Assembly: GCA_020720905.1 (NCBI GenBank)
Contig: DYNT01000038.1
Span: 1 to 9,912, forward strand
Reading direction: 5' to 3'
Source: Micavibrio aeruginosavorus
Lineage (GTDB): Bacteria; Pseudomonadota; Alphaproteobacteria; UBA9219
DNA: 9,912 bases
Part shown: piece after piece, positions 1-6,122 of the stretch
How the letters are laid out: each line of letters opens with the position of its first letter
How positions within the stretch are numbered: position 1 is the stretch's first letter
The notes under the pieces: generated by a model
Databases searched by the model: none
The model's input: only the letters and a program-made list of their open reading frames with translations
What the model was told of the DNA's origin: nothing
Program-made: the position numbers and the translations under genes

Positions 1-1143
1 CCGTTTGAGCTTCCTGCCGATGTTGTGGGCGCTTGGCGCGAAGCTGGTACGCGTAGCGCGGAAAGCCGCAAGGCGTGGGAGGCTCGTTTGGCCGCAGCGC
101 CCGCCAAGGCGGATTTTACGCGCATGATGGCGGGTGTTTTGCCTGAATCGCTGGGCGCTGTTTTTGCGGTGTTTAAGCAAAAGATGGCGGCCGAAGCGCC
201 CAACCACGCCACGCGCCAATCATCGGGCGCGATGCTGGCGGCGCTTGTGCCCGCGCTGCCCGAACTGATCGGCGGCTCGGCTGACCTTAGCCCATCGAAC
301 AATACGCAAGTAAAGGGCGAGGGCGCGATCAGCGCGGCGTCACACTATGCGGGGCAATATATTCACTTTGGCGTGCGGGAACATGGCATGGCGGCGGCCA
401 TGAACGGCATGGCGCTGCATGGCGGCATCATCCCCTATGGCGGCACGTTTATGCAGTTTGCGGATTACTGCCGCCCATCGATCCGCCTTGCCGCGCTGAT
501 GAAACAGCGCGTTGTGTTTGTGATGACGCATGACAGCATCGGGCTTGGCGAGGACGGCCCCACCCATCAACCAGTGGAGCATTTGGCGGCGCTTCGCGCC
601 ATCCCCAATTTGCTGACCATGCGGCCTTGCGATGGCATTGAAACGGCGGAATGCTGGCAGATTGCTTTGCAAAGCAAAGATGCGCCAAGCCTTCTTGCGC
701 TCTCGCGCCAAGGCTTGCCAACGCTGCGCGATGGCAGCGTGGACAACAAATCGGCACGGGGCGGCTATGTCCTTTCCGAAGCAACCGGAAAACGCGCCGT
801 GACGCTGCTTGCCACAGGATCGGAAGTGATGCTGGCGATGCAGGCGCAAAAACGGCTTAAGGAGCAAGGCATCGAGACTGCCGTTATTTCCATGCCGTGC
901 ATGAGCTTGTTTGACGCGCAGGACGCAGCGTACCGCGCCGCTGTTTTGGGAACCGCGCCCCGCGTTGCGATTGAAGCGGGCATCCGCATGGGCTGGGACA
1001 AGTATCTTGGCGATGGGGGCACGTTTATCGGCATGGATGGCTTTGGCGCGTCGGCTCAGGCGGAAATCTTGTATAAGCATTTTGGTATCACGGTCGAGGC
1101 GCTGGTTGCTGCGGCGAAAAAGGTTTGCAAAGAAAGCATTTAG
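1..1143 (+). CDS. tkt: Transketolase, C-terminal part (5' end cut by window)
   Basis: Transketolase is a thiamine-diphosphate enzyme that moves two-carbon ketol units in the pentose phosphate and Calvin cycles. The reading frame is open from base 1, so the start lies upstream; 380 residues are visible against about 660 for the whole family. Visible parts are the end of the N-terminal domain, the pyrimidine-binding domain and the C-terminal domain. Seen directly: a GSADLSPSNNT segment, the FGVREHGM motif whose Glu (codon 379-381) matches the family Glu that activates the cofactor, and HDSIGLGEDGPTHQP, a hallmark of the substrate and cofactor pocket. It is co-directional with gap 91 bp downstream, a common pairing in Proteobacteria, and probably shares a transcript with it. 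The TAG stop lies inside a hairpin. The frame looks intact; the paralogue type cannot be judged from this part. Confidence 0.96.
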   Translation, partial: PFELPADVVGAWREAGTRSAESRKAWEARLAAAPAKADFTRMMAGVLPESLGAVFAVFKQKMAAEAPNHATRQSSGAMLAALVPALPELIGGSADLSPSNNTQVKGEGAISAASHYAGQYIHFGVREHGMAAAMNGMALHGGIIPYGGTFMQFADYCRPSIRLAALMKQRVVFVMTHDSIGLGEDGPTHQPVEHLAALRAIPNLLTMRPCDGIETAECWQIALQSKDAPSLLALSRQGLPTLRDGSVDNKSARGGYVLSEATGKRAVTLLATGSEVMLAMQAQKRLKEQGIETAVISMPCMSLFDAQDAAYRAAVLGTAPRVAIEAGIRMGWDKYLGDGGTFIGMDGFGASAQAEILYKHFGITVEALVAAAKKVCKESI

Positions 1144-1206
1144 CATTTGGCACTTAGGGCAAATCAAGAACCCATCCCTAAATGCTAAATACTAAATGCC
1201 AAATGC
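1136..1206 (+). repeat. Heptamer-repeat hairpin between tkt and gap
   Basis: Three heptamers of the form GCATTTA (1136-1142, 1143-1149, 1150-1156, the last two varied) are followed by four inverse-complement heptamers TAAATGC, TAAATAC, TAAATGC and CAAATGC (1179-1206). The arms 1136-1159 and 1176-1199 pair over 24 positions with one G-U and two C-A mismatches, leaving a 16-base loop. The left arm contains the tkt stop codon. No T-run follows on either strand, so a standard intrinsic terminator is unlikely. An mRNA-processing or stabilising element that uncouples gap from tkt expression is an inference. Confidence 0.7.
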
Positions 1207-1234
1207 TGAAAACACTATTTAACAGGGGGACACA

Positions 1235-2242
1235 ATGACAACACGTGTAGCAATTAATGGTTTTGGCCGCATTGGCCGTTTGGTTTTGCGTGCGGCGATG
1301 GCCTCTGGCCGCAAGGATATTGAGTTTGTCTCGCTGAACGATCTGGCAAACGCGCAGACGAATGCGCACTTGTTAAAGTATGACAGCGTGCATGGTCGCT
1401 TTAACGGCGAGGTTGCGGTGGATGGCAACGATCTGATCATCAACGGCCTACGCGTGAAAGGGCTGCAGGGCGCGGATCCCACCAAGCTTGGCTGGGGCGA
1501 AATGGGCGTTGACGTTGTGCTGGAATGCTCTGGCCGTTTCACCAAACGCGCCGATGCCGCCAAGCATCTGGAAGCGGGCGCGAAAAAGGTTTTGATCTCC
1601 GCCCCCGCGACGGATGAGGATTTGACCGTCGTTTATGGCGTGAACCATAGTGAGTTGAAGGCCGCGCACACCATCGTCTCGAACGCGTCCTGCACGACGA
1701 ACTGCCTTGCGCCTGTCGCTTCTGTTCTCGATAAAACCGTTGGCATTGCGCATGGCTTTATGACGACGATTCATTCCTATACGGGCGATCAGCGCGTGGT
1801 GGACACGGCGCACAGCGACCTGCATCGCGCCCGCGCGGCGGCGATGAACATGATCCCGACTTCGACGGGCGCAGCCAAGGCGGTGGGCAAGGTTCTGCCT
1901 GCGCTGAAAGGCAAGCTGGACGGCACGGCCATTCGCGTGCCGACCCCCAATGTGTCGGTCATCGACTTTAAGTTTGTCGCCAAACGCGCAACGACCGCCG
2001 AAGAAATCCAAGAAGCGATGAAGGCCGCCGCTGCCGGAGAGCTAAAAGGCATTTTGGGCGTGTATGATGAGCCGCTGGTGTCCACCGACTTCAACCATGA
2101 TGCGCGGTCATCCATTTTTGCGCTGAATGAAGTGCGCGTGATGGAGGGAACCTTTGTGCGCGTGCTCAGCTGGTACGACAACGAATGGGGATTCTCTAAC
2201 CGTATGTCCGACACCGCGATTGCGATGATGGCCGCGAAGTAG
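1235..2242 (+). CDS. gap: Type I glyceraldehyde-3-phosphate dehydrogenase
   Basis: Cytoplasmic glycolytic and gluconeogenic enzyme that converts glyceraldehyde 3-phosphate, NAD and phosphate to 1,3-bisphosphoglycerate. The 335-residue length is normal for the family. The N-terminal Rossmann fold shows GFGRIGR (residues 9-15), and the N35-D36 pair fits NAD preference. The catalytic domain has ASCTTNCL with nucleophile Cys153 and the partner His180 in TIHSYTGDQ, then the usual WYDNEWGFSNR near the C-terminus. The ATG is preceded by a strong AGGGGGA ribosome-binding site (1224-1230, four bases from the start), which argues for its own high translation. It lies downstream of tkt on the same strand. 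The 3' end faces purN with only 11 bp between stops and no clear terminator. No pgk follows, unlike many tkt-gap-pgk clusters. Confidence 0.98.
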   Translation: MTTRVAINGFGRIGRLVLRAAMASGRKDIEFVSLNDLANAQTNAHLLKYDSVHGRFNGEVAVDGNDLIINGLRVKGLQGADPTKLGWGEMGVDVVLECSGRFTKRADAAKHLEAGAKKVLISAPATDEDLTVVYGVNHSELKAAHTIVSNASCTTNCLAPVASVLDKTVGIAHGFMTTIHSYTGDQRVVDTAHSDLHRARAAAMNMIPTSTGAAKAVGKVLPALKGKLDGTAIRVPTPNVSVIDFKFVAKRATTAEEIQEAMKAAAAGELKGILGVYDEPLVSTDFNHDARSSIFALNEVRVMEGTFVRVLSWYDNEWGFSNRMSDTAIAMMAAK

Positions 2243-2253
2243 AAGGACGTTGT

Positions 2254-2907
2254 CTATCTTATCATAGGGCAGATGAGCGAGGGCGGTTCGCCCTCGCCAA
2301 GGATAAAGCATTTTTCGCTGTGGATGTTCACGCGGCCTTCGGCGATCCACCGCACGGCGATGGGATAGACGTTATGCTCTTGCTCTAAGATGCGCTCTGA
2401 CAAAGAAAGCTCTGTGTCATCCGCCATGACGGGGACGGCGGCCTGCACGATGATGGGGCCGTGATCCATTTCAGCGCGCACAAAGTGAACGGTGCAACCC
2501 GAAACTTTCGCGCCGTAATCGATGGCTTTTTGCTGCACATGAAGGCCCGTAAAGGCGGGTAGCAGCGAAGGGTGAATGTTGATCAGCCTATCGCGCCATG
2601 CATCGACAAACCACGGCGTTAAAATCCGCATAAAGCCCGCAAGGCAGACCAGCTGCGCATCATGTTTTTTGATAACGGCGTCCAGCGCGGCTTCAAAGCC
2701 TTCGCGGTCAGACCCGTAATCCTTATGATTGACGACGGCGGTGGGAATGCCTTCTTTTTGCGCCCACACAAGACCCCCTGCGGTGGGATCGTTAGAGATA
2801 ACGCAGGCGATTTTGGCGGGATAATCAGGCTCATGCGAGGCGCGCACCAGCGCTTGCATGTTGCTGCCGCGCCCTGAAATAAGGACGGCGACGTTCAGCA
2901 TGGCCAT
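2254..2907 (-). CDS. purN: Phosphoribosylglycinamide formyltransferase (GART)
   Basis: Third step of de novo purine synthesis: it transfers a formyl group from 10-formyltetrahydrofolate to glycinamide ribonucleotide. The 217-residue length is typical. Seen in the protein: the phosphate-binding loop SGRGSN (residues 11-16), the folate-pocket MRIL (93-96), and the catalytic set Asn110, His112 and Asp148, in INIHPSLLPAFTGLH and MDHGPIIVQAAV. The ATG at 2907 overlaps the purM stop by 13 bp. A second in-frame ATG at 2901 (overlap 7 bp) is an equally plausible start and would remove only Met-Ala. The overlap implies translational coupling with purM. It is the last gene of the minus-strand operon and converges on gap. 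Confidence 0.97.
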   Translation of the reverse strand: MAMLNVAVLISGRGSNMQALVRASHEPDYPAKIACVISNDPTAGGLVWAQKEGIPTAVVNHKDYGSDREGFEAALDAVIKKHDAQLVCLAGFMRILTPWFVDAWRDRLINIHPSLLPAFTGLHVQQKAIDYGAKVSGCTVHFVRAEMDHGPIIVQAAVPVMADDTELSLSERILEQEHNVYPIAVRWIAEGRVNIHSEKCFILGEGEPPSLICPMIR

Positions 2908-3977
2908 GTCGCCCCCATGCCTTGAATAGAAACGCGTGTGGCCGACAGATTTTTTTCAACCTCGCCAATGCGGAAAACTTTTTCGCCCGCATCGGTCAGC
3001 AAAGTGGTTATGGCTTCGGCGTTTTCTTTGGCGACGATGACGACTAGGCCAATGCCGCAGTTGAATGTCCGCGCCATTTCTTGGCCGCTGATGGCGCTTT
3101 TTTGCGCCAGCCATTTCATAACGGGCGGCACGCTCCAGCTATCGGCGGCCAGCCATACGCCAAGCCCGTCCGGCAAGACGCGGGGGATGTTTTCCAAAAG
3201 ACCGCCGCCCGTGATATGCGCCATGGCCTTGACGTGCCCCGTTTTGATGGCGGCGAGCATAGGTTTGACGTAAAGGCGGGTTGGCTCCAACAACGCTTCC
3301 CCCAAACTGCGCGAGGGATCGAACGGCGCAGGCGCGTTATAGGCGATGCCTTCCTGCGCCACGATTTTACGCACCAGCGAAAAGCCGTTACTGTGAACGC
3401 CGCTGGAGGCCAGCCCCAGAACAATATCGCCCTCGGCAATATCTTCGCGGGGTAGGCTTTGGCCGCGCTCGACCGCGCCAACGGCAAAACCGGCCAGATC
3501 GTAATCTTCGCCTTCGTACATGCCGGGCATTTCGGCGGTTTCTCCGCCGACAAGGGCGCAGCCCGATTGCTTACAGCCTTCGGCAATACCGGCGATCACC
3601 GCGCGCGCCGTTTCAACCTCAAGGTGGCCAGAGGCGAAATAGTCAAGGAAAAACAAAGGCTCAGCCCCCGCAACGATTAGATCGTTGACGCACATGGCGA
3701 CAAGGTCAATCCCGACGGTATCGTGCTTTCCCGCTTCAAGGGCGACGCGCAGCTTGGTTCCGACGCCGTCCGTGGCGCTGACCAAAATGGGGTCTTGATA
3801 GCCTGTCGCTTTCAGGTCAAAAAGAGCGCCAAAGCCGCCCAAACCGGCCATAACGCCGCTGCGTGCCGTGGCTTTGGCAAGGGGCTTAATGGCCTCGACA
3901 AGGGCGTTTCCGGCATCGATATCGACGCCCGCCTTGGCATAAGCGTCTTTATGGGGATCATTTGTGTTGGTCATCAT
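2895..3977 (-). CDS. purM: Phosphoribosylformylglycinamidine cyclo-ligase (AIR synthetase)
   Basis: Fifth step of purine synthesis: ATP-dependent ring closure of FGAM to aminoimidazole ribonucleotide. The 360 residues match the usual 340-360. The N-terminal segment YAKAGVDIDAGN (13-24) is the family signature start. Further motifs are ATDGVGTK (68-75), CVNDLIVAGAEPLFFLDYFA (96-115) and GGETAEMPGMY (144-154), all part of the ATP and substrate pocket of the PurM/PurL fold. Two adjacent ATG codons (3977 and 3974) could each be the start, and the upstream ribosome-binding site is weak. It is the first gene of purM-purN. The upstream region holds a long palindrome and a TATAGC candidate -10 on this strand (4014-4009), about 30 bp before the start; the matching -35 is poor. 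Confidence 0.97.
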   Translation of the reverse strand: MMTNTNDPHKDAYAKAGVDIDAGNALVEAIKPLAKATARSGVMAGLGGFGALFDLKATGYQDPILVSATDGVGTKLRVALEAGKHDTVGIDLVAMCVNDLIVAGAEPLFFLDYFASGHLEVETARAVIAGIAEGCKQSGCALVGGETAEMPGMYEGEDYDLAGFAVGAVERGQSLPREDIAEGDIVLGLASSGVHSNGFSLVRKIVAQEGIAYNAPAPFDPSRSLGEALLEPTRLYVKPMLAAIKTGHVKAMAHITGGGLLENIPRVLPDGLGVWLAADSWSVPPVMKWLAQKSAISGQEMARTFNCGIGLVVIVAKENAEAITTLLTDAGEKVFRIGEVEKNLSATRVSIQGMGATWPC

Positions 3978-4008
3978 ACCGTCATGATTGATGGTTAGTG
4001 TAAAACAG

Positions 4009-4115
4009 GCTATATCTCCCTTGTTTCAAGAGCTGGGAAGAAGACCCACTAAAATCACCCTCCCGCAAGGGGAGGGCGATTTTAGTGCCAACTCTTGAAC
4101 TGCTTTGAGTATAGT
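4009..4115. repeat. Long interrupted palindrome between divergent purM and DUF2066 genes
   Basis: Nested complementary arms lie in the purM/DUF2066 intergenic region. The core is 4058-4064 with 4070-4076 (7 bp, 5-base loop GCAAG). Next out, 4047-4056 pairs perfectly with 4078-4087 (10 bp), separated from the core by one A/C mismatch. Beyond a 10-base bulge at 4037-4046, TTCAAGAGCTGG (4025-4036) pairs with CCAACTCTTGAA (4088-4099) except for one position. Further out both strands read CTCTTGAA, ten unrelated bases, then TATAG. The TATAG boxes could be divergent -10 elements. The whole could be a shared operator or a dispersed palindromic element. No T-run follows the stem. Confidence 0.75.
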
Positions 4116-4152
4116 AAGAACAGGCACAATAACAAAAAGCGACAGGTTTGCA

Positions 4153-5241
4153 ATGCGCGTTATCTTTTTTCTGATTCTTGGTCTTTTCTGGCTTGTGCCC
4201 CCATCGTGGGCGCAAGAGGACATGGGCGTCTATCGCATCGCAGGCGTGACGGTTGACGTGACGGCGGCCAGCGCGACAGTGGCGCGGGATCACGCCCTGA
4301 TGCAAGCGCAGCGCAGTGCGTTTACCCTTCTTTTAGAGCGTCTTGGCGCGGGCGGGCAGCAAGCCAAGGCCTCGGACGAGGCTCTGGCGGCTTTGGTGCA
4401 GGCTTTTGAAATCCAGAACGAGCACACGGCGGGCTTGCGCTATACAGGCCTTTTTTCTATCCAGTTTAAGCCCCCCGCTGTCCGGCAGTGGCTAGGGACG
4501 CTGGGGGTTAAATACACGGAAAACCGTGCGCGGCCTTTGGTGGTGCTGCCCATTGTTAAAAGCAAGGAAAAAGCGACGCTGTGGGAGGATCTGACCCCGT
4601 GGCGTAGCGCATGGATGAACAGCGAGAAAAATACGGGGCTGGTTCCCTTTATTGTGCCTGCCGGTGATTTAGAAGACATTGCCATCATCAGCACGGCTGA
4701 GGCGTTGTCGGGCAAGGTTGAGGCTCTTGAAGCTCTCCGGCAAAAGTATGAAGCGGGTGGCGTTTTGGTGGCCGTTCTGGACGTGACCTCTTCTGTGCCA
4801 GAGGACGATGCTTTGGGCGAAAAGGGAGAGGGCGTCATCATGGCGCGGCGCTATGATGAAACGGGCGAAGCCAAAGACCTTGACCGCTTGCCCATCGCAT
4901 GGGGAACGCTGGCGGGGCGCGGGGATGTTCTGGCGGGCACGCTTCGCCCCCTTTCCCAGCAGCTTGAGGCCGCTTGGCGGGCGACGAATAAGGTTCCCTC
5001 TGGCGCGGTGGCGACGCTTCCTGTTGATGTTAATGTTCCTACGCTTGCGGCATGGGCGCAGATCAAACAAAAATTGACCCAAGTCCCAGTGGTGGCCAGC
5101 GCCCAGATTGTCTCCATGACTCGCGGCCTTGTGCATATCGAACTTGGCTTTCGCGGCGAGCTTGCCTCCCTGTCCAGCGCCGTGGCCGAGCAAGGCTTGA
5201 CGTTGGAGCAAGGCGCAGGCGGCGGCTGGCTGTTGCGATAG
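4153..5241 (+). CDS. Exported DUF2066 domain protein
   Basis: Member of the DUF2066 family, which has no established biochemical function; recognition rests on sequence style and on the gene neighbourhood (next to purM/purN, a PerM-type permease and hda). The chosen ATG at 4153 gives 362 residues and a clear signal peptide: MRV, a hydrophobic stretch to about residue 17, then a likely cleavage after SWA (residues 18-20) before QEDMGVYRI. A GACAGG sequence lies 6-7 bases upstream. The frame extends to a TTG at 4105, but that lies before the likely TATAGT -10 (4110-4115) and would bury the signal peptide. The mature N-terminus (VYRIAGVTVDVTAASATVARDHA, then QAQRSAFTLLLERL) is the conserved DUF2066 opening. 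It has no lipobox, so it should be periplasmic. The C-terminal half is Ala- and Gly-rich without a motif I recognise. Confidence 0.85.
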   Translation: MRVIFFLILGLFWLVPPSWAQEDMGVYRIAGVTVDVTAASATVARDHALMQAQRSAFTLLLERLGAGGQQAKASDEALAALVQAFEIQNEHTAGLRYTGLFSIQFKPPAVRQWLGTLGVKYTENRARPLVVLPIVKSKEKATLWEDLTPWRSAWMNSEKNTGLVPFIVPAGDLEDIAIISTAEALSGKVEALEALRQKYEAGGVLVAVLDVTSSVPEDDALGEKGEGVIMARRYDETGEAKDLDRLPIAWGTLAGRGDVLAGTLRPLSQQLEAAWRATNKVPSGAVATLPVDVNVPTLAAWAQIKQKLTQVPVVASAQIVSMTRGLVHIELGFRGELASLSSAVAEQGLTLEQGAGGGWLLR

Positions 5242-5263
5242 GGATAGAAAAAGAGGCCTTCTT

Positions 5264-5977
5264 TTATTTTTCAAAAACTTTGCGAAACAGTTCTTTCAAC
5301 GCGGTTTTGTCGGTAAAGGCATAGTGATCTGAAGAAACGCTCTTAATGACAAAAGGAAGCGCGTCAAAAAGCTGTTCAAGGGCATTGTCAACGCCTGTCA
5401 CCAAGGCGTAGAAGCTGCGCCCATCTATGGCTCTTATCGCTGGGTTTTCCTGACGCTTCTTTCCGGTTTTATTATCTGACGGCGCAAACGGAACATCAAA
5501 AACCTTTTGCTGTTTGGGAATGATCGTGACGTAATAAGCTGTATAGCCAAAATAGGTTGATGTTTTTGGCATCACGAGCTCTGCCAAGCCATCATACAGC
5601 TTGGCTAAATCAGACCCTTTGACCGTGTTGTGCTTATTTTTAATATCCGCAATAATCTTTTGCGAGGTTGAACGATTGTCCACAATTTTTCCAACGCCTA
5701 AATCCTCCCAACCCGTCACCGATCCCAAAATCTTTTGATGAAACATGCCCACGCCATTTGAAAGCGTTTTTTGTGCTTGACGCGTTCGCTCGATTGTTTG
5801 CCACGATTCAATGTCTTTGATTTCAAATCCGGACATTTCAAAAACAGCGGCAAAGGGATCGATAACATTGCGATCAAAATTTGTTTGCGCCTTCTGCAAT
5901 CCTGTCTTTGCGATAAGCAGGAGGTCTTCAACGACGCTCTGCAATTGTTCATCGCTTATGAAGGAAAGTCTTGGCAT
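5264..5977 (-). CDS. Eco47II-family type II restriction endonuclease (GGNCC expected)
   Basis: Type IIP restriction enzyme; the founding member Eco47II cuts GGNCC. The 237 residues from the ATG at 5977 fit the family size of about 240. This start is preferred over an upstream in-frame extension to 6052 because the family begins near (M)xxLSFISDEQL and a purine-rich GGACGGGA precedes it. Residues I recognise as family-like: RNVIDPFAAVF (36-46), QKTLSNGVGMFHQKILGSVTGWEDLG (69-94), KIIADIKNKHNT (107-118) and IDGRSFYALVTG (184-195). Asp100, Asp111 and Lys113 (VD, ten residues, then DIK) look like a PD-(D/E)xK nuclease core; this assignment is inferred. It is divergent from its methyltransferase with 145 bp between starts and converges on the DUF2066 gene with 22 bp between stops. 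The frame is intact. The related GGWCC specificity is an alternative. Confidence 0.85.
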   Translation of the reverse strand: MPRLSFISDEQLQSVVEDLLLIAKTGLQKAQTNFDRNVIDPFAAVFEMSGFEIKDIESWQTIERTRQAQKTLSNGVGMFHQKILGSVTGWEDLGVGKIVDNRSTSQKIIADIKNKHNTVKGSDLAKLYDGLAELVMPKTSTYFGYTAYYVTIIPKQQKVFDVPFAPSDNKTGKKRQENPAIRAIDGRSFYALVTGVDNALEQLFDALPFVIKSVSSDHYAFTDKTALKELFRKVFEK

Positions 5978-6010
5978 GTTGATTCCCGTCCTTTTTGCCA
6001 CTGTTTGTGA

Positions 6011-6028
6011 TTGATAAAAACATATCAA
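6011..6028. repeat. Inverted repeat TTGATA-N6-TATCAA upstream of the endonuclease gene
   Basis: A perfect 6-bp dyad with a six-base AAAACA spacer lies in the R/M divergent region, 34 bp upstream of the endonuclease ATG. TTGATA on the minus strand (6028-6023) could also be the endonuclease -35 box, but no convincing -10 stands at the right distance. It may be an operator controlling the endonuclease; it is AT-rich and short, so chance is possible. Confidence 0.45.
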
Positions 6029-6030
6029 AT

Positions 6031-6054
6031 TGATGGGGGGATTGACACCCATCA
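6031..6054. promoter_or_regulatory. Candidate operator TGATGGG-N10-CCCATCA spanning the methyltransferase -35
   Basis: Perfect 7-bp inverted repeats (6031-6037 and 6048-6054) flank the TTGACA -35 hexamer of the methyltransferase promoter. A protein bound here would block polymerase. The methyltransferase has its own MerR-like DNA-binding domain, so it is the natural candidate ligand; SsoII- and EcoRII-type methylases are known to autorepress through N-terminal domains. The link here is inferred from position only. Confidence 0.5.
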
Positions 6055-6070
6055 GGCAGCTTCTTATAAA
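6042..6070 (+). promoter_or_regulatory. Near-consensus sigma-70 type promoter of the methyltransferase gene
   Basis: A perfect TTGACA (6042-6047), a 17-base spacer and TATAAA (6065-6070) are seen directly. Transcription would begin near 6077, giving a leader of about 45 bases before the ATG at 6123. This start lies after the in-frame TTG-independent upstream bases and before the AGAAGG ribosome-binding site at 6111-6116. It is the strongest promoter-like sequence I see in the window. Confidence 0.75.
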
Positions 6071-6122
6071 GTAACCATGAGTAACGTTGTGTAAGCTTTG
6101 TCTTTTCCATAGAAGGATGCCA

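Noticed and set aside
340..1167. Long open frame on the minus strand opposite tkt
   Set aside because: It lies wholly antisense to a strongly conserved enzyme, has Arg/His-rich composition typical of a shadow frame in GC-rich DNA, and shows no family motif.
1448..2011. Minus-strand open frame opposite gap
   Set aside because: It is antisense to the conserved gap catalytic region; its composition is that of a complementary-strand artefact.
5242..5263. Possible bidirectional terminator between the DUF2066 gene and the endonuclease (GGCC flanked by A- and T-runs)
   Set aside because: The pairing is interrupted and leaves no loop, so it is not a credible hairpin, although the T-runs on both strands might still favour termination.
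5978..6052. N-terminal extension of the endonuclease to an upstream start
   Set aside because: The extension crosses the operator/promoter region and its residues do not resemble the family start, whereas the ATG at 5977 has a purine-rich ribosome site and gives the usual length.
6077..6094. Five-codon open frame MSNVV in the methyltransferase leader
   Set aside because: It begins at the predicted transcription start and has no ribosome site; such a short frame is expected by chance.
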